From the NCBI RefSeq assembly GCF_011397635.1, contig NC_064767.1:19952537-20016536 (forward strand): a stretch of 64,000 bases of DNA, read 5' to 3'. The stretch's first letter is position 1, and each line of letters begins with the position of its first letter. A program made the translations under genes and the position numbers. The notes under the pieces are model-generated. The model saw nothing but the letters and a program-made list of their open reading frames with translations, did no database searches and had not been told where the DNA came from. Positions 1 to 12,445 of the stretch are shown in pieces. Source of the DNA: Epinephelus fuscoguttatus. Lineage: Eukaryota; Chordata; Actinopteri; Perciformes; Serranidae.

Positions 1-952
1 CTTCAGATTGAATAAAATTCTCTTGAAAAAAGGGATTAAATGTGCTGCATGTACCAGTCCTGAGCAGATTACTGTCATTATAATCGAAATAAAACTTCCA
101 CCAGGCCCTCCATGACAAGAACATCAAAGTCCCCAGACACTGATGGACATATGGAGCCGTCATCTGGTGGGAAGTTACTTTGACCTCACTTCCTAAACCG
201 CTGCAGACCAACATGATCAACTGCCAACACGAAAGGATGTTTTTTTAGAGTTTCAAGGAATATTATGTAATAAATAATTATAAAAATACCTGATGCATCA
301 GTGGAAGTTATTTGTTTGCTGTAATAAAAATACTTTCACTTTCCTCATGGCGTTTATTCGTATCTCATAATGATTGTTCATCATAGACTATGTACACAGA
401 TCAATTATTTAAACCAGATTTATGTCAGATAACTGCTGGATTATGATATAGTTTGAATTCAAATGTCTGGCTGCAGATCACAGTTTGCTTTTTTTTTCTT
501 CCCCTCTCTTACAATCAAACATATTCAGGTACTTAAGAGTTCACAGAGGATTATGTCTGGTCAACCAATGAAGTTTTCATATGGGCTTTTTGAGAGGATT
601 ACACAGCAACCTGACTGCGACTGCAGGAGAGAGAATCAAAGTGAGAGAGGACTGTTCCAGAAAGAAAGAAGAAGTTATATGAATCAGCTTCCCCTGAGCA
701 ATGAGGGAGAAAAGAATAATAATACGGGGCTGATGAGGACGGTTGTAATACTGGATAACACTGGCAGCACGAATCAACAACAAGCAACAGATCATGTGGT
801 TTTTGTACAGATGCTGTCTGCACCAGTTTTGCAGTAAACAAGTGAATGATCAATCAAAGACTGGGAGAATCAGCTGACCCTGGAAGTAAATAACATGCTG
901 CTCATTTGTGCTTGTATATGCTGTATTAATTATTGTTAGACTATGAGGTAGT

Positions 953-1140
953 TCAGGGGTTGGCACCTGCAGCTCCGGAGCCACACGTGGCCCTTTAGCC
1001 CCTCTCTAGTGGCTCCCTGTGGCTTTAACAAATATCATATGGACATGAGCAACAGTTTGTTTTGGGTTTTGTTGACATTTTAATTTTCATTTATCATTTT
1101 TTGGGGGGCCTAAAGTGACTCTTGCCTTTGCCAGTTGCAA
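953..1140 (+). mobile_element. hAT-like repeat fragment, one end visible
   Basis: Begins CAGGGGTTGGCACCTGCAGC and continues with GGAGCCACACGTGGCCC and AGTGGCTCCCTGTGGCTTTA, a familiar fish repeat. No opposite end found. Confidence 0.4.
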
Positions 1141-2502
1141 AATGTGTAGCCTATACACACCCAAAAAAAAAAGTTTCAATATTTGTCAACTAAAATGTGT
1201 GTCAAATGACTAAAGCCTTTTCCTCTAAATCTTCCCAAACCTCATTAGCAGAGGCTCGTCTTGAGTCTCCCCAGTGAGGCTAGTTATAGATTCCAAATCC
1301 AAAACACGGAAAATCTTGGTGGAAAAAAGTTTAAGTAGCAAAGTTTAAGAACCAATTATCATTAATAGGCCACTGCAGTGTAGCCACATTGGTAAAACAT
1401 ATAAATGAATGCTCATTTCAACCTATTAGAAATGTTGATAGGCTAATTTATACCTAATTTTGTTTTGTCATTAGGCGCTTAAAAATGGGAAAATAGGGCC
1501 TAGGCTGAAAAATACCTAATTTACCTTTTAGGAAATGTCAGTGATAACAAAACCTAATGGTCACAGCAGCAAACCTGGATAATAAGTGCTTGCGATGCTA
1601 CCAATGAAGATGGAATTTTGACTAAATAAACAAGCATGCTTGAGATTTGAAAAGTTGTAAGTGGTGGCAAATGCTGTGTTCTCACCCACTTTGTCATACA
1701 CTGTCCTGCTAAGGGAGAATCAATTTTTTTGCATGAATGTTGTGTGTTAAACACGCACACAAACCCAAAGCGTGTAATTAAAATAAACTAATATGTAAAT
1801 TATTTTTTCCTCTGTCTTTAAAACACGATCAAGGGTCTACAGCCATACTATTGGCTGATGCTGAGGCTATGCTAACAACAATGAGGGTAGCATGCTGGTG
1901 CTTAGCAGGTGTAATGTTTCGTTAAGCATGCTAAATACTAACACTTGCAAAGTAGCACTAAATACAAAGTGCAGCTGAGGCTCAAGTGATTGTCATATTA
2001 GTGCAGCTCTTGGTTAACAATTACTTTCTTTTTATCTGTGTTATATAATTATCTCTATTATAAAATTAAAACCTTGTGACCTTTACTCAGACAGACGGCA
2101 TAAACATACATTTAGCTACATTTCAAAAGATGTGACTCAAAAAGGCAAAGATGTACAAAAAGGAAAAACTGCTGCAGCCATCCCCAGTTCCCCAAACAGG
2201 CCTTATTCTTAATCCTTCTTGTGCACAGAATCCCTTTGCCGCTCATAAGGGGTGGAACAAATAGAGTCTGATCTCCAACCTGGAGAATGTCATTTTGCCA
2301 AATCAACACCAGCTCCTCTGAATCACCATCTTTGGTAGAATCAGACGGTGATTCTCCTCAGTGGCTGACCTCAGGCCCAGCCAGGCGCAATAACAAGTTG
2401 AGGTGTCAGCTTGCTGCCTCGGATCAGACACACATTCATCCTCTCCATTAGTGATCTTGACTGTCAGATGTGAAGCTGGTTATATAACCCCAGACCCTAA
2501 GA

Positions 2503-2504
<2 letters not shown>

Positions 2505-2558
<54 letters not shown>
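2505..2558 (+). repeat. (CA)n microsatellite
   Basis: Uninterrupted CA run of 27 units. Confidence 0.95.
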
Positions 2559-2561
<3 letters not shown>

Positions 2562-3439
2562 CTTGTTGAGCAGCCACAGGACAATCAATGGTAATGCTGA
2601 CCACAGCTGCTCCTCCAATCAATTCATTGAATTTGGGATATCACACGATTTGTACACTATGTGATTTACATGAAAAAAACAGACATGCAACAACATCGTA
2701 TACATATCCAATCTTAAGACAGCAATCAACCTCAGCCATTATACACTAGAGAAAAACATATTTGTTTTGAAGAAACAGTGTTCTACAGGATTAGTGGTTC
2801 AGTGTAATCTGGATTAAAGTGGAGTTGTGCGTCACTGCCCTTTAGAAATCGCTGTTTGAATTAATTAAACCACTCGCTTTGATCAGTACAGGGTGGACAA
2901 TAATGTCACCACTTCACATACTGACACCTTAACTTACAGTGGATGTTTTTTACCCTAAAATACATGTAAATAAAATAATTTAACTACTCATCTTCTGAGG
3001 ACACGCATGAAGAGGTGCAGTTTTCCCACAACATTGTCGATTCACTAAAGTGACATATCTATGTTTATGCAGTGACAGTATGTTCAAATGCATTTCTCCT
3101 ATTTTGTTGATTATGATTATCAAACTCCCCAGGTAGCATTGGAAGCAGCAGCTGCACTATGCTTTGATTAAATGAATGGATTTCACACGATGTTGCTTTT
3201 AATCCATTCAGCTACATGGATTATCATATCAATCAACTTATTTTTTAAATGCAGTGTGTATGTAATGCTGTACTGCTTTCCATTTACATCTGTGTTGAGT
3301 TGTTGAGTATCCATACAGGACACTTACTGTATATAAACACATCTGATGTTTGACTGTTTCAAGGCCTGGCTCTTATATTGATGTACAACTGTATTCCAGC
3401 TGCAACATGTTCACTACACTCCATTCACTGTATCTTATG

Positions 3440-4515
3440 TCCGTACTCGCTTCTCTGCAATGTCTAAATAAATACTCAAGCACTGTAATTAAGTACAGTT
3501 TTGAGGTACTTTCCGTATTTCCATTTTATGCTACTTTATACTTCTACTTTACCAAATTTCAGAGGTAAATATACTTTCTACTCACACTACATGTACTGAA
3601 TAGCTTTAATTATTCTACAGATTAATATTATTATAAATTAACTAATAAATAATAACACATTATTATAGATTAAACTACCCTGCAGTATTAAAATGAGTGT
3701 CATATTTATTATCTCTAGTTGGGCTTTTAAATGTAGACCTAAAATCATACAACCACAATACACTATAAACATAGAAGGCAGAATAAAATACATAGACCTC
3801 GATCCACACGCTACAGTACACATACCACAGCACATATACCACAATACAAACATTACAACATATCCCACAATACATCTACTACAGTAGGCTTACCACTATA
3901 CACATACCATGGTACATATACTAAAGTACACATACCACAATACATCACAGCATTTAGACTGATAGCCCTTAAAGGTTTGAGCACATTTAGCTAAGAGTGG
4001 CTACAGCTCTGGTTTGCTTTTAGTTAGCATTTGACCTTTGTTGTGAAGGATTTTACATATGTAATCAGTTTGATTTCACTTGGTAATGCCTCCCAGTGTT
4101 GACAGCCCTTTATGGAAAAAGCTGATTGTCAACTTATGATATGGTATTTACAGATTGTATCGCTCTTATATGCGACAGTGATGATAGTGACCTGACAGGC
4201 TTTTTGTCCATTATTTTCAGTGTCTGATTGCATAAAGATGTTCAATGTCTAATTGTAGAAGGTGGTGCTTGAGTCCATACTGTCACGCAATATGAAAACT
4301 GAGAGAAAATCACAGAGTGCATCAATAATTATAATCATATTTAGTAATAGAATATGGAATATTTAGCAGTACTTTTACTTTTGGTACTTTAAGTACACTT
4401 TATTTCAAATACTTTTGTACTTTACTCAAGTATGATTTTAAATGCAGTGTATGTAATGGAGTATTTTTACACTGTAGTTTTGCTACTTGGACAAAATATC
4501 TGAGGACTTCATCCA
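3440..4515 (+). mobile_element. decayed dispersed teleost DNA repeat
   Basis: Both outer parts match a common fish repeat from memory: the left has ATGCTACTTTATACTTCTAC and ATTATAGATTAAACTACCC; the right has TACTTTTACTTTTGGTACTT and ATGGAGTATTTTTACACTG. The middle is unrelated and includes a 14-bp tandem array. Boundaries are approximate. Confidence 0.5.
3804..3950 (+). repeat. imperfect 14-bp tandem array
   Basis: About ten degenerate units of ACAYATACCACAAT, for example ACACATACCACAGC, ACATATACCACAAT, ACATCTACTACAGT, ACACATACCATGGT. One unit is 12 bases. Confidence 0.8.
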
Positions 4516-7404
4516 TCACTGCTGACTGTGCATTCAAATGAGATAAGCTTAAAAAATACTGCATCAAGTAATAAAATCTACAGTCATAGCAGCTTTGTGA
4601 GGCTGTATTTAGGCACAGCAGTGCTTTAAGATAAATGCTAACATCAGCACTAACATGCTGTTTAACAAGGCATGTTCACCATCTTAGTTTAGCATTTGCT
4701 AATTAGCACTACACATCAAGTACAACTGAGACTGATGGAAAGGTTATTAGTTTTGCATGTATTTAGCAACAACCCAAAATATTAGACCTGGTGATGGCAC
4801 TGAATGAAAAGTCAAGTGATCGCCAAGGTATAAATCTTTATCCTGAGGGAAACATGAATGTGTGTACTGAATTTCATGGTAAATATATTTCAGTCTGGAC
4901 CAAATAGATAAACTGACACTGCCACACCTAAAAATCTTAATCTAAGATGTGAACTTTTCTGAAGGTCAGCCCATTTTCTTCTTTCACTCTCGTTTCTTCA
5001 ACTGATTTAAAAGCATCACATGGCACAGTAAATCTAAACTCTGCTCTTCTTCTTCACAGTGAGAACTTTTACTGTGCTCTGCTATCGATTGTTTACTTTA
5101 AGTGATGTAGGACTTTTATCTGTAAGTGTTATCTGTCTGTAGGCGTTATGCAACAGTGTTATTGCTGCAATTATTTAAAGAAAGGATATGTATGTCTCCC
5201 ACACCTGTAGACTACAGCTGGAATGCAAACCACGTGAACTCTAACAGTCCGATAACTGAGGAGCTTTCCTTTAAACACTTAGTGCCAGATGTGTTTAAAC
5301 ACATCTCTGTCCTGCTTTCTGTCTCTGCTGCAGCAGGCAACTTGTTGGTATTTTAAAAAACGTTTGCTCAATCCATTTACAGGTTTCAGTCTACCATAAA
5401 GTAACTTCATATTGTAATCATTCAGGCTCACCAGGGTTATTTTTGTGTGTGTTTGGCTGCAGGGGTTCAGGATTTTGTGTGACTGTAGAAATTAATACTT
5501 TGGCAACTGCGAAAGATTACATGGTGATCTTGAATCTCCTGAGCTACTTTCAAACCAGATCAGAGCAGAATCGCTGGGGAAATAGCAAAAAAAAAAAAAA
5601 AATCCCCTAACACAGCCAATCCAGTTATGTAGACTGTGCAGACTCCGCCCCTTGACAGCAGTCAAGAGGACACTGAACTAAAAACAGATTGTTTTCCCCG
5701 TAAAAAGAGATGACTGCCAAAAAAAACAGACAAAGTTAACTATGGCTCTTTGTATTTGTTGATCTGTAACTGTGTCGCCATGTGTGTGTCTGTGTGTGTG
5801 AGAGAGAGAGCGATCACAACAGTCTCTTGGGGTGAACCAGAAGCCAGCAGCAGAGTTCCGGCCTTCATGACTCTGCCTAAGCTTTCCTGTTACAGTACGT
5901 TCACTGAGGGAAATAAATGTGATTATCAAAGCTGTTCTCTCACTAATGTGACGTAACATTTTCCTCTAAAAATAGAACAATTTTGAGCGCCTTTTGGGTT
6001 ACATTCCTGACATTTATTGCCTGGATTTAACCTGTCTACGTCAAACTAAGCTCTGGGCGGGGAGGGATTGAATGGCTGGATTTCACTGATTTGTTTCAAA
6101 GACGCTGGAAATGAACGTAGTAAACTGATTGCATTCAGCTCAGGACTGATGAACCACTTCAGTAATATTCAGTCTTACCTCTATGCTGTTGTCTGACAGT
6201 CTGGCATGCTAACTTATGTTTCCTACATTCCAAAAAAGACGGTGTGTGTTCTGTCTAGATGTAGGTGGAAAGCTCATTCTAGAACAAACAAAGTAAAAGA
6301 TCTAAAATTTTAGAGCACAAAACAGCCACAAAAAAAAAAGGGACTCATGGCGAGGCATTATATATTAGGTAAACATGGCCTCCTGATGTAGAGGTCATGT
6401 TTGAACATTTTGATGAATGATACTGTGGTGTTATTGAACACAGTGGTGTTCTGTTTCTTTTATCCCATAAGAGTTATGGCAGCATAACCAGAACTTTGTA
6501 TGGAGGGTGTGACCTGGGACTAATAGGACTAATAATTTTTGAAAATGGTCCAGTACTGAGAAAGAACACTGCAAAACAGACTGCAAGATGGACCTAAAGG
6601 CTGCAATGTAATTGAAACTCAAGAAGTCCAGTTGCCTACGATATAGCATTTAACTAACAGTATGAGCATAAATAGTTTCCCTTCAGTTTGTTTTGGTCTG
6701 CTTTTATGGTGTTGTTTGGGTGGGTTTTTTAAAAAATACTTTTCTTTTTGTTGCAGCCTGGCTCAAAAGCCGTGTTAAAAACAGGAAACACAACGGGCTG
6801 GCTGACAACAACAATAATTTTTTACAAAAAAACCCCCATCAAACAATGTGCACTGTCAGTCATCAGTAATGCAATGCATGTGTGGGTGTGTGGCAGTGTG
6901 TGTGGACAGAGAGAAAGGAAAAAAACAGAGCTGTCCTCAGACTGTGAGAGAGAGACCAACAACGCAGGGAGGTACTTATGCCGGAGCGCACACCAGGCAC
7001 AGGTGTGGTTCAATCGGCCACAGACCCTCCTCTCAGCTCCCCAAACACAGCAGATGAGAACCAGCAACAGAGCCATCCAGGGCATGGGAGGGGGAGTGTC
7101 ACACCATGGAAAGTGGTTTTGTGTTGGTATTTATATATGCTTTTATTTTGAGAGTGTTTCCTGCATTTTTGGTGATCACATTTGTGAATGTACAATGTGA
7201 ATACACTGAATGTTTTAACCTTTGTGTCTGTATTCTTGTATTCCTGATCTCTGTACCAGGTGGTCCATTGCTAAACTTACTACGCCTGGGTTTCTGTCTA
7301 CTCTTTATCTGCCCCTTGTGGCTATCTGAGAGTTTGCACCTGTATGTGGTGTCCGATATACACCTGTGTTCAGATAGGTTATTCTTTCTATTGATTGTGT
7401 TGCA

Positions 7405-7645
7405 CAGTGGATCCCAGCCTCTCAAAAAAAAAATCCCAAGGATCCCCAGATGGTTAAAGGAAGTCTATTTTTTTTGTATCGTAAAGTATTTTAACTCTTC
7501 AGGTGCCTAAAAATCCTTAAAAAGAAACAATCTGAGAAAAGACACCTTTCAATTGAACTGCTCACAGTTCTTGTCCTGAGGGGTCACAAGTAGAGGCTAC
7601 TTCACCTTAAGAGTCCACTAGTAAGAAAAAGGTTCAGAGCTGCTG
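7405..7645. mobile_element. possible degenerate hAT MITE
   Basis: Left end CAGTGGATCCCAGCC and right end read inward CAGCAGCTCTGAACC are weakly alike. No clear target duplication. Confidence 0.3.
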
Positions 7646-9132
7646 TCTTGCATATAAATGACTTTGCTTTTAAACACTCCTCATAGTGACAGGAAGGCCT
7701 GTGATTGATGAACGTCAGCAACATATTTCAATAAAACATGAAGCTACACAGACATTGACCACTTTTATGGCGTGCCACCTTTTTCTGCTTTCATCATGTA
7801 TGCTTTTGTGGCGTATAAATGTCTTTATGTTTACCTTGCACTAAAAATGAGTCTCTGTTATGCCTCTATACTACATCTGTGACTGCAATGTAGACTGGTA
7901 AATGAAGCCTCTCCACAAACTTCAGAGCACAGACAGTATAATGTGGACATTGTTTTACTGTGACAAGTATAAATAGATTGGAAATCAGAGAGATAGCCCA
8001 TTAACTGTTGTCAGTGAGAATGTACAGGGATATGAGGACATCTACTGGCTGAACAAGAACACATAACACCCAAGGACAAAACCAACTGGGAAGTCATTTT
8101 GACTGCTAATGAAAGCAACATGGCTGAAACCTCAGATGTCAACATACAAATTTCTAGTTATTGAATTATTAAAAGCATAATATCATTCAAAGATAGTCTG
8201 CCTCTCTAAACCTTGATTACATTCATAAAATTAATTACCATCAAATCATGTTTTTTTGAAAAGGAATCAGTGGATTTTGTTCTTTTTTCAGATGTAGAAT
8301 AAAATATTTTGATGGAATCTGGTACAGTAGTAGGGACCTTTTCAGGTTTCAACGCTTTCTTCAATTTCTCCAGTTCATTCTTCTGCCACTAGATGTCAGT
8401 ACTGCTCTGTGTCATGTTTCAGATGTGATCATCAATCTGTAGTCCACTGCAAAAGCCGACCATGTGGTGAAATTATTCATTCTAACAACATATAGAAGCA
8501 ACTGAAATAGACAAGAAACGCCTCCTTTGCAGTCTTCAAACCAACATTCCTGATTTAAAAATGGTAATCTAACAGGTGTCAATATCTTGAAAAGAGCCTG
8601 GAAAAACAGCTGAAAAAAAATCTCCAAAGATTTGCATTTGAAATCAAATTATTCAACCTCATTAGTAAATTTCTTTCACGGAGTATAGTAAATGTTGGTG
8701 ACAGCTGCTGAAGCTTCTCTGCACCGGAAGATGGCGGTGTCAAGCTGTATTTAAACCCCGCAGTTCACTTGTCTTATGTTGTTTAAAAAGCGCTCTTGAA
8801 GTCTTTTTCAAATATGATAGAACTGTATCTCCAGATTTAACCGCAGCGATATGAACGACTTTTGGGATGTTCTTTTAAAAGCTATATTTTTTCAAAGGAA
8901 AACCAATGTTCAACAGAGTATATTTTGTGCAAAAGAACATATTTGAAAAGAAAAGTAAGAGGAAGTTGGCGCTGAAGGACAATAATGTATTTAAATGTAG
9001 ATGATAAGGGTTAAAATCAGCTGTCAGTTGTGCGTAAAGTCATTTTTTCTCAGATCTTTGAATATTGATTATGAAGATCTGTTTAGACACAAAGTGGTAA
9101 GATCTTTATTTTCATTTTTTACAATCACTAAA

Positions 9133-9133
<1 letters not shown>

Positions 9134-9171
<38 letters not shown>
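9134..9171 (+). repeat. (CA)n microsatellite upstream of the cholinergic locus
   Basis: About 19 uninterrupted units, some 230 bases left of the RE1-like site. Confidence 0.95.
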
Positions 9172-9174
<3 letters not shown>

Positions 9175-9400
9175 GGAGGGGGACGCGCAGCATCAGCCTT
9201 GCTGGTGCTTTGCTCAGTTACACATCAGCAGTGTGGATGCGGGGCTGAACCTAAACTCACCTCGGCTCCCTGCTGTCCCAAAAACACCCTCAAGACACAA
9301 AACGCAGTGACAGATACTATCAGAGGGTGAAAAGTTTGATGAATTATAAGATTAAATTTGAATTTCAAGTCTTTAACATCCCTTTAGTGTCACATTCTGT

Positions 9401-9429
9401 GGAGCTGTCCGCTGGAGTGTGGTGCTGAA
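9401..9429 (-). promoter_or_regulatory. REST/NRSF site (RE1) with expanded half-site spacing
   Basis: On the - strand the left half TTCAGCACC (9429-9421) is perfect and the right half GGACAGCTCC (9410-9401) differs at one base from the RE1 right half. Ten bases separate them instead of the usual two. Half sites spaced this way are a described non-canonical REST-binding class. It lies about 0.9 kb before the VAChT start; mammalian cholinergic loci carry an RE1 upstream of VAChT that limits expression to neurons. Binding here is inferred. Confidence 0.72.
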
Positions 9430-9639
9430 TCCGTTTTGTTTCCTCAAGTAACGCGGAAAACTGATTTTTTTTTCCCTCCATGTTGCACTGTTAACTTTGA
9501 GATTAAAATTGATAACATGTTTCTTGATGTTACTGAGCCGAATTGCCAGAGATTTTATACTTTCCCTACTTTTAATGTCTAAAATTATACGTAGGCGCTA
9601 TTTGGTTATTTAAGTGTAACATTAACTGGAGTAAGCATC

Positions 9640-10306
9640 CTCGCCTCTGTCTTAAAGCAACTGACTGGACAGCAGTGCGCACTCGGGATTTTGTATTTAA
9701 TTAGCATAAAAGATCTTCTGGAGAGCAGCAGGACTGTGCGTCACAGCCATCGGCGAAGATGGGGAGGGGGGCACCTATGGGAGTCAACAAACTGCAGTGT
9801 GTATTCCTTCCACGGCCGACAAAACCAGTCCGGTTGATGTGAAATGATGACTTAGCTCACAGTGTTACAGGTGACTGGAGACAGCTGGGAGCGTCTGGGA
9901 GCCGAAGGGACGCAGCAGACGGACCTAAAACAGCGAGTGCGCTGATGAAGCCGGCACTGTGAGCTGTGGGTGAATCCCCAACCTGTGAGTGCTGCCCGGG
10001 ACCAGCGCGTCACCTGAATGACGGGATATGAGACAATGAAGCAACTAGGGAAGACGGGGATAAAACGAGTCCAAGTCACGGGAGTGGAAAAGCGCGTGCG
10101 ATGACGGACGGCGCAAGGGACAGAGAAGAGGTAAAGCAGAGGGAAGTTATCTAGCTCATTAGTGGAGCTCCCGGTGCTGGAAAAAGAAAACTAAATAAAA
10201 GACAGAGCAGATGTGCCAAGCGTGCGTAATTCTTTAAACAAATCAACTGAGGGAAGCCGATTTTCTTTCTCAAAAGACAAGACTTGAGCCGGAAAGGGAG
10301 AAAATC
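9640..10306 (+). promoter_or_regulatory. candidate promoter and 5' leader of the cholinergic locus
   Basis: This stretch is GC-richer than its surroundings and directly precedes the VAChT ATG. A TATA-like CATAAAAGA sits near 9706-9714. A donor-like AGAG|GTAAAG at about 10131 could end a non-coding R-type chat exon, or a VAChT leader exon, that splices to 14950. All of this is inferred from position and short motifs. Confidence 0.35.
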
Positions 10307-11866
10307 ATGGAGCCGGAGGGGACCACAGAGGGACAAGCCACTAATATGGCACAATCTGCCGCCTCCAAACTGTCCCAGATGGGCGAAAGAACTAAACAAC
10401 TGGGCAATGTAATCCAAGACCCAGATCGGCAGAAACGGATTATTCTAGTAATAGTCTGTATAGCACTTTTGTTAGACAACATGCTTTACATGGTAATTGT
10501 GCCAATTATACCCGACTACCTTGAAGAGCTACAGAAAGCAGCGGATGACGCTCAAGTCGTTGACCGGCACTCCAACTTCACTAACAGCACCGTCCACAAA
10601 ACAAGCAAGGGGAACTTCGACCTACAGATTGGTGTTCTTTTTGCCTCCAAGGCCATCCTGCAGCTCCTGGTGAACCCGCTAAGTGGCACGTTCATAGACA
10701 GGGTCGGCTATGATATTCCACTTTTCATCGGTCTCAATGTCATGTTTCTGTCCACCCTCACTTTTGCCTTCGCTGAAAACTACGCGACTCTGTTCCTGGC
10801 GCGCAGCATGCAGGGCCTCGGCTCGGCTTTCGCGGACACTGCGGGCATCGCTCTGATCGCAGACAGGTACACAGAGGACACAGAGAGGAGCAAAGCGCTG
10901 GGTATTGCCTTGGCGTTCATCTCTTTTGGAAGTCTTGTGGCGCCCCCCTTTGGAGGGGTCCTCTATGAGTTTGCAGGGAAGCGGGTGCCCTTCCTGATCC
11001 TGGCCTTGATCTGCCTCACTGACGGTGTATTGTGCCTGACTGTGCTGAAGCCCTTCTCTAACCGAGAGAGAGAAAACATGCCAGTGGGCACCCCCATTTA
11101 TAAACTGATGATTGACCCTTATATAGCTGTAGTGGCTGGTGCTCTGACAATTTGTAACATCCCTCTCGCCTTTCTTGAACCCACTATTGCCAACTGGATG
11201 GAGGAAACCATGCATGCCAGCCAGTGGGAGATCGGCATGACATGGTTCCCTGCCTTCTTCCCTCATGTTTTAGGCGTATATCTCACTGTCAAATTAGCAG
11301 CCAAGTACCCTCACCTCCAGTGGTTTTACGGGGCTATAGGTATGGTGTTCATAGGCGCGAGCTCCTGCACCGTGCCTGCCTGTAAAAACTTTGGACAGCT
11401 CATGATCCCGCTGTGCGGAATCTGTTTTGGCATTGCCTTCGTGGACACGGCGCTCCTGCCAACACTGGGTTTCCTGGTGGATGTGCGACATGTGTCGGTG
11501 TATGGCAGCGTGTACGCCATCGCAGACATCTCTTACTGCGTGGCCTATGCCCTGGGGCCCGTGGTGGCTGGACAGATCGTGCACGACCTGGGCTTTGTTC
11601 AGCTCAACCTCGGCATGGGCCTCGCCAATGTGCTTTACGCACCGGCGCTCCTTCTGCTGAAGAACGTGGCACAGATGAAGCCTTCTTTCTCCGAGAGAAA
11701 CATGCTCCTGGAGGATGGCCCAACGGGGTTGTATGATACGATTAAGATGGAGCAACGAGAGAAGAAAAGAAAGGGCTTGTGTACAACGATCGACGAGAAT
11801 GGCATTGAAACCTTTGCGCAACGATCGTACTCGGAGGAGGAATCCTCAGGAGGAGAGTATGCGTAA
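10307..11866 (+). CDS. slc18a3: vesicular acetylcholine transporter (VAChT), intronless
   Basis: Proton-coupled antiporter of the major facilitator superfamily that loads acetylcholine into synaptic vesicles. One uninterrupted 519-residue frame, as expected for this intronless gene. Visible: cytosolic N-terminus; TM1 around residues 44-66 with Asp57 ([18 protein letters not shown]); a lumenal loop with two N-glycosylation sequons (NFT, NST at 90-95); Lys115 in TM2; the loop motif with Asp131-Arg132; Trp313; Asp380 in TM10 (FVDTALLP); Asp407 in TM11 (YAIADIS); and a C-terminal tail with the SERNMLL sorting motif (462-468). The chosen ATG gives the standard MEPE-type start and precedes the first helix by about 43 residues. 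The tail after the dileucine is rich in basic then acidic residues ([17 protein letters not shown]) and differs from the Tyr-rich mammalian end as I recall it. It lies 3.1 kb before the first chat coding exon on the same strand. VAChT rather than VMAT is supported by the chat linkage; teleost a/b status is unresolved. Confidence 0.97.
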   Translation: MEPEGTTEGQATNMAQSAASKLSQMGERTKQLGNVIQDPDRQKRIILVIVCIALLLDNMLYMVIVPIIPDYLEELQKAADDAQVVDRHSNFTNSTVHKTSKGNFDLQIGVLFASKAILQLLVNPLSGTFIDRVGYDIPLFIGLNVMFLSTLTFAFAENYATLFLARSMQGLGSAFADTAGIALIADRYTEDTERSKALGIALAFISFGSLVAPPFGGVLYEFAGKRVPFLILALICLTDGVLCLTVLKPFSNRERENMPVGTPIYKLMIDPYIAVVAGALTICNIPLAFLEPTIANWMEETMHASQWEIGMTWFPAFFPHVLGVYLTVKLAAKYPHLQWFYGAIGMVFIGASSCTVPACKNFGQLMIPLCGICFGIAFVDTALLPTLGFLVDVRHVSVYGSVYAIADISYCVAYALGPVVAGQIVHDLGFVQLNLGMGLANVLYAPALLLLKNVAQMKPSFSERNMLLEDGPTGLYDTIKMEQREKKRKGLCTTIDENGIETFAQRSYSEEESSGGEYA

Positions 11867-12439
11867 AAGACCTTTAACTGAGTGTAAAACTATCAAAGTG
11901 CCCATGTAGAGTTGTGTGCATCCCGTCCGATTCAATCAATTGCATAACACGATTAGGATTGTGTAACGACATAAATTATTTACTGCTCCTGGTGACAATT
12001 CCTCCGGGTATTGTCAAATCAAGTAGCTTCAAGCTTTTGCAGTAGAAAGGCGCTCGCTGGCGTTTGTTCATCTTAAAGTGAGAGTATCGTGAATGATTTG
12101 TTGAGATAAATGTCTACTCATTAACAGTATTTATCACTGTATCAGAAACTGACTCATATTCAGGGATTATGTGTAAATGTATTTTAAGGAAAGAACAATT
12201 GTAACGTATGCGTCTTTCAATGTAACCTGTATTCAGTATGTATTTTTTTTTTGCCAGAGTTGTGCTGCTAAACTGAATATGCAATACTGTGTCACACGAC
12301 GCTGTTGGAGAGATGAACATGAACTGAAATGTGCATCTTGTTGTCTGGTTATTTTGTTTATCTTGGATGATGTACTTCTGGAATGCATAGCCTCATTGTG
12401 TGAACTGCGACTGTACATACATGTATATTCATGTACATA

Positions 12440-12445
12440 ATTAAA
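12440..12445 (+). terminator. candidate VAChT polyadenylation signal
   Basis: ATTAAA about 570 bases after the VAChT stop, in AT-rich 3' UTR-like sequence. No transcript evidence. Confidence 0.3.

Larger units (their letters stand above)
1..9133. other. intergenic region left of the cholinergic locus
   Basis: No exon pattern or recognisable protein. Scattered frames such as 463-837 and 6748-7200 have low-complexity or unrelated translations. Holds the repeats listed at 953, 2505, 3440, 3804 and 7405. The composite CCGGAAGATGGCGG motif at 8724-8737 is the only promoter-like signal noticed. Confidence 0.6.

Noticed and set aside
463-837. 124-residue + strand frame at the left
   Set aside because: No domain, low-complexity start, no splice or promoter context; likely chance.
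6748-7200. 150-residue + strand frame with overlapping frames on both strands
   Set aside because: Open in several frames at once and driven by repeats such as TGTGTG and GAGAGA; no recognised protein.
8961-8985. second RE1-like signal (TTCAGCGCC on the - strand)
   Set aside because: Left half only; no GGACAGC-type right half within the expected spacing.
10679-11266. 195-residue open frame antisense to VAChT (and 175-residue frame at 11294-11821)
   Set aside because: Shadows of the GC-rich VAChT coding strand; no recognisable domain.
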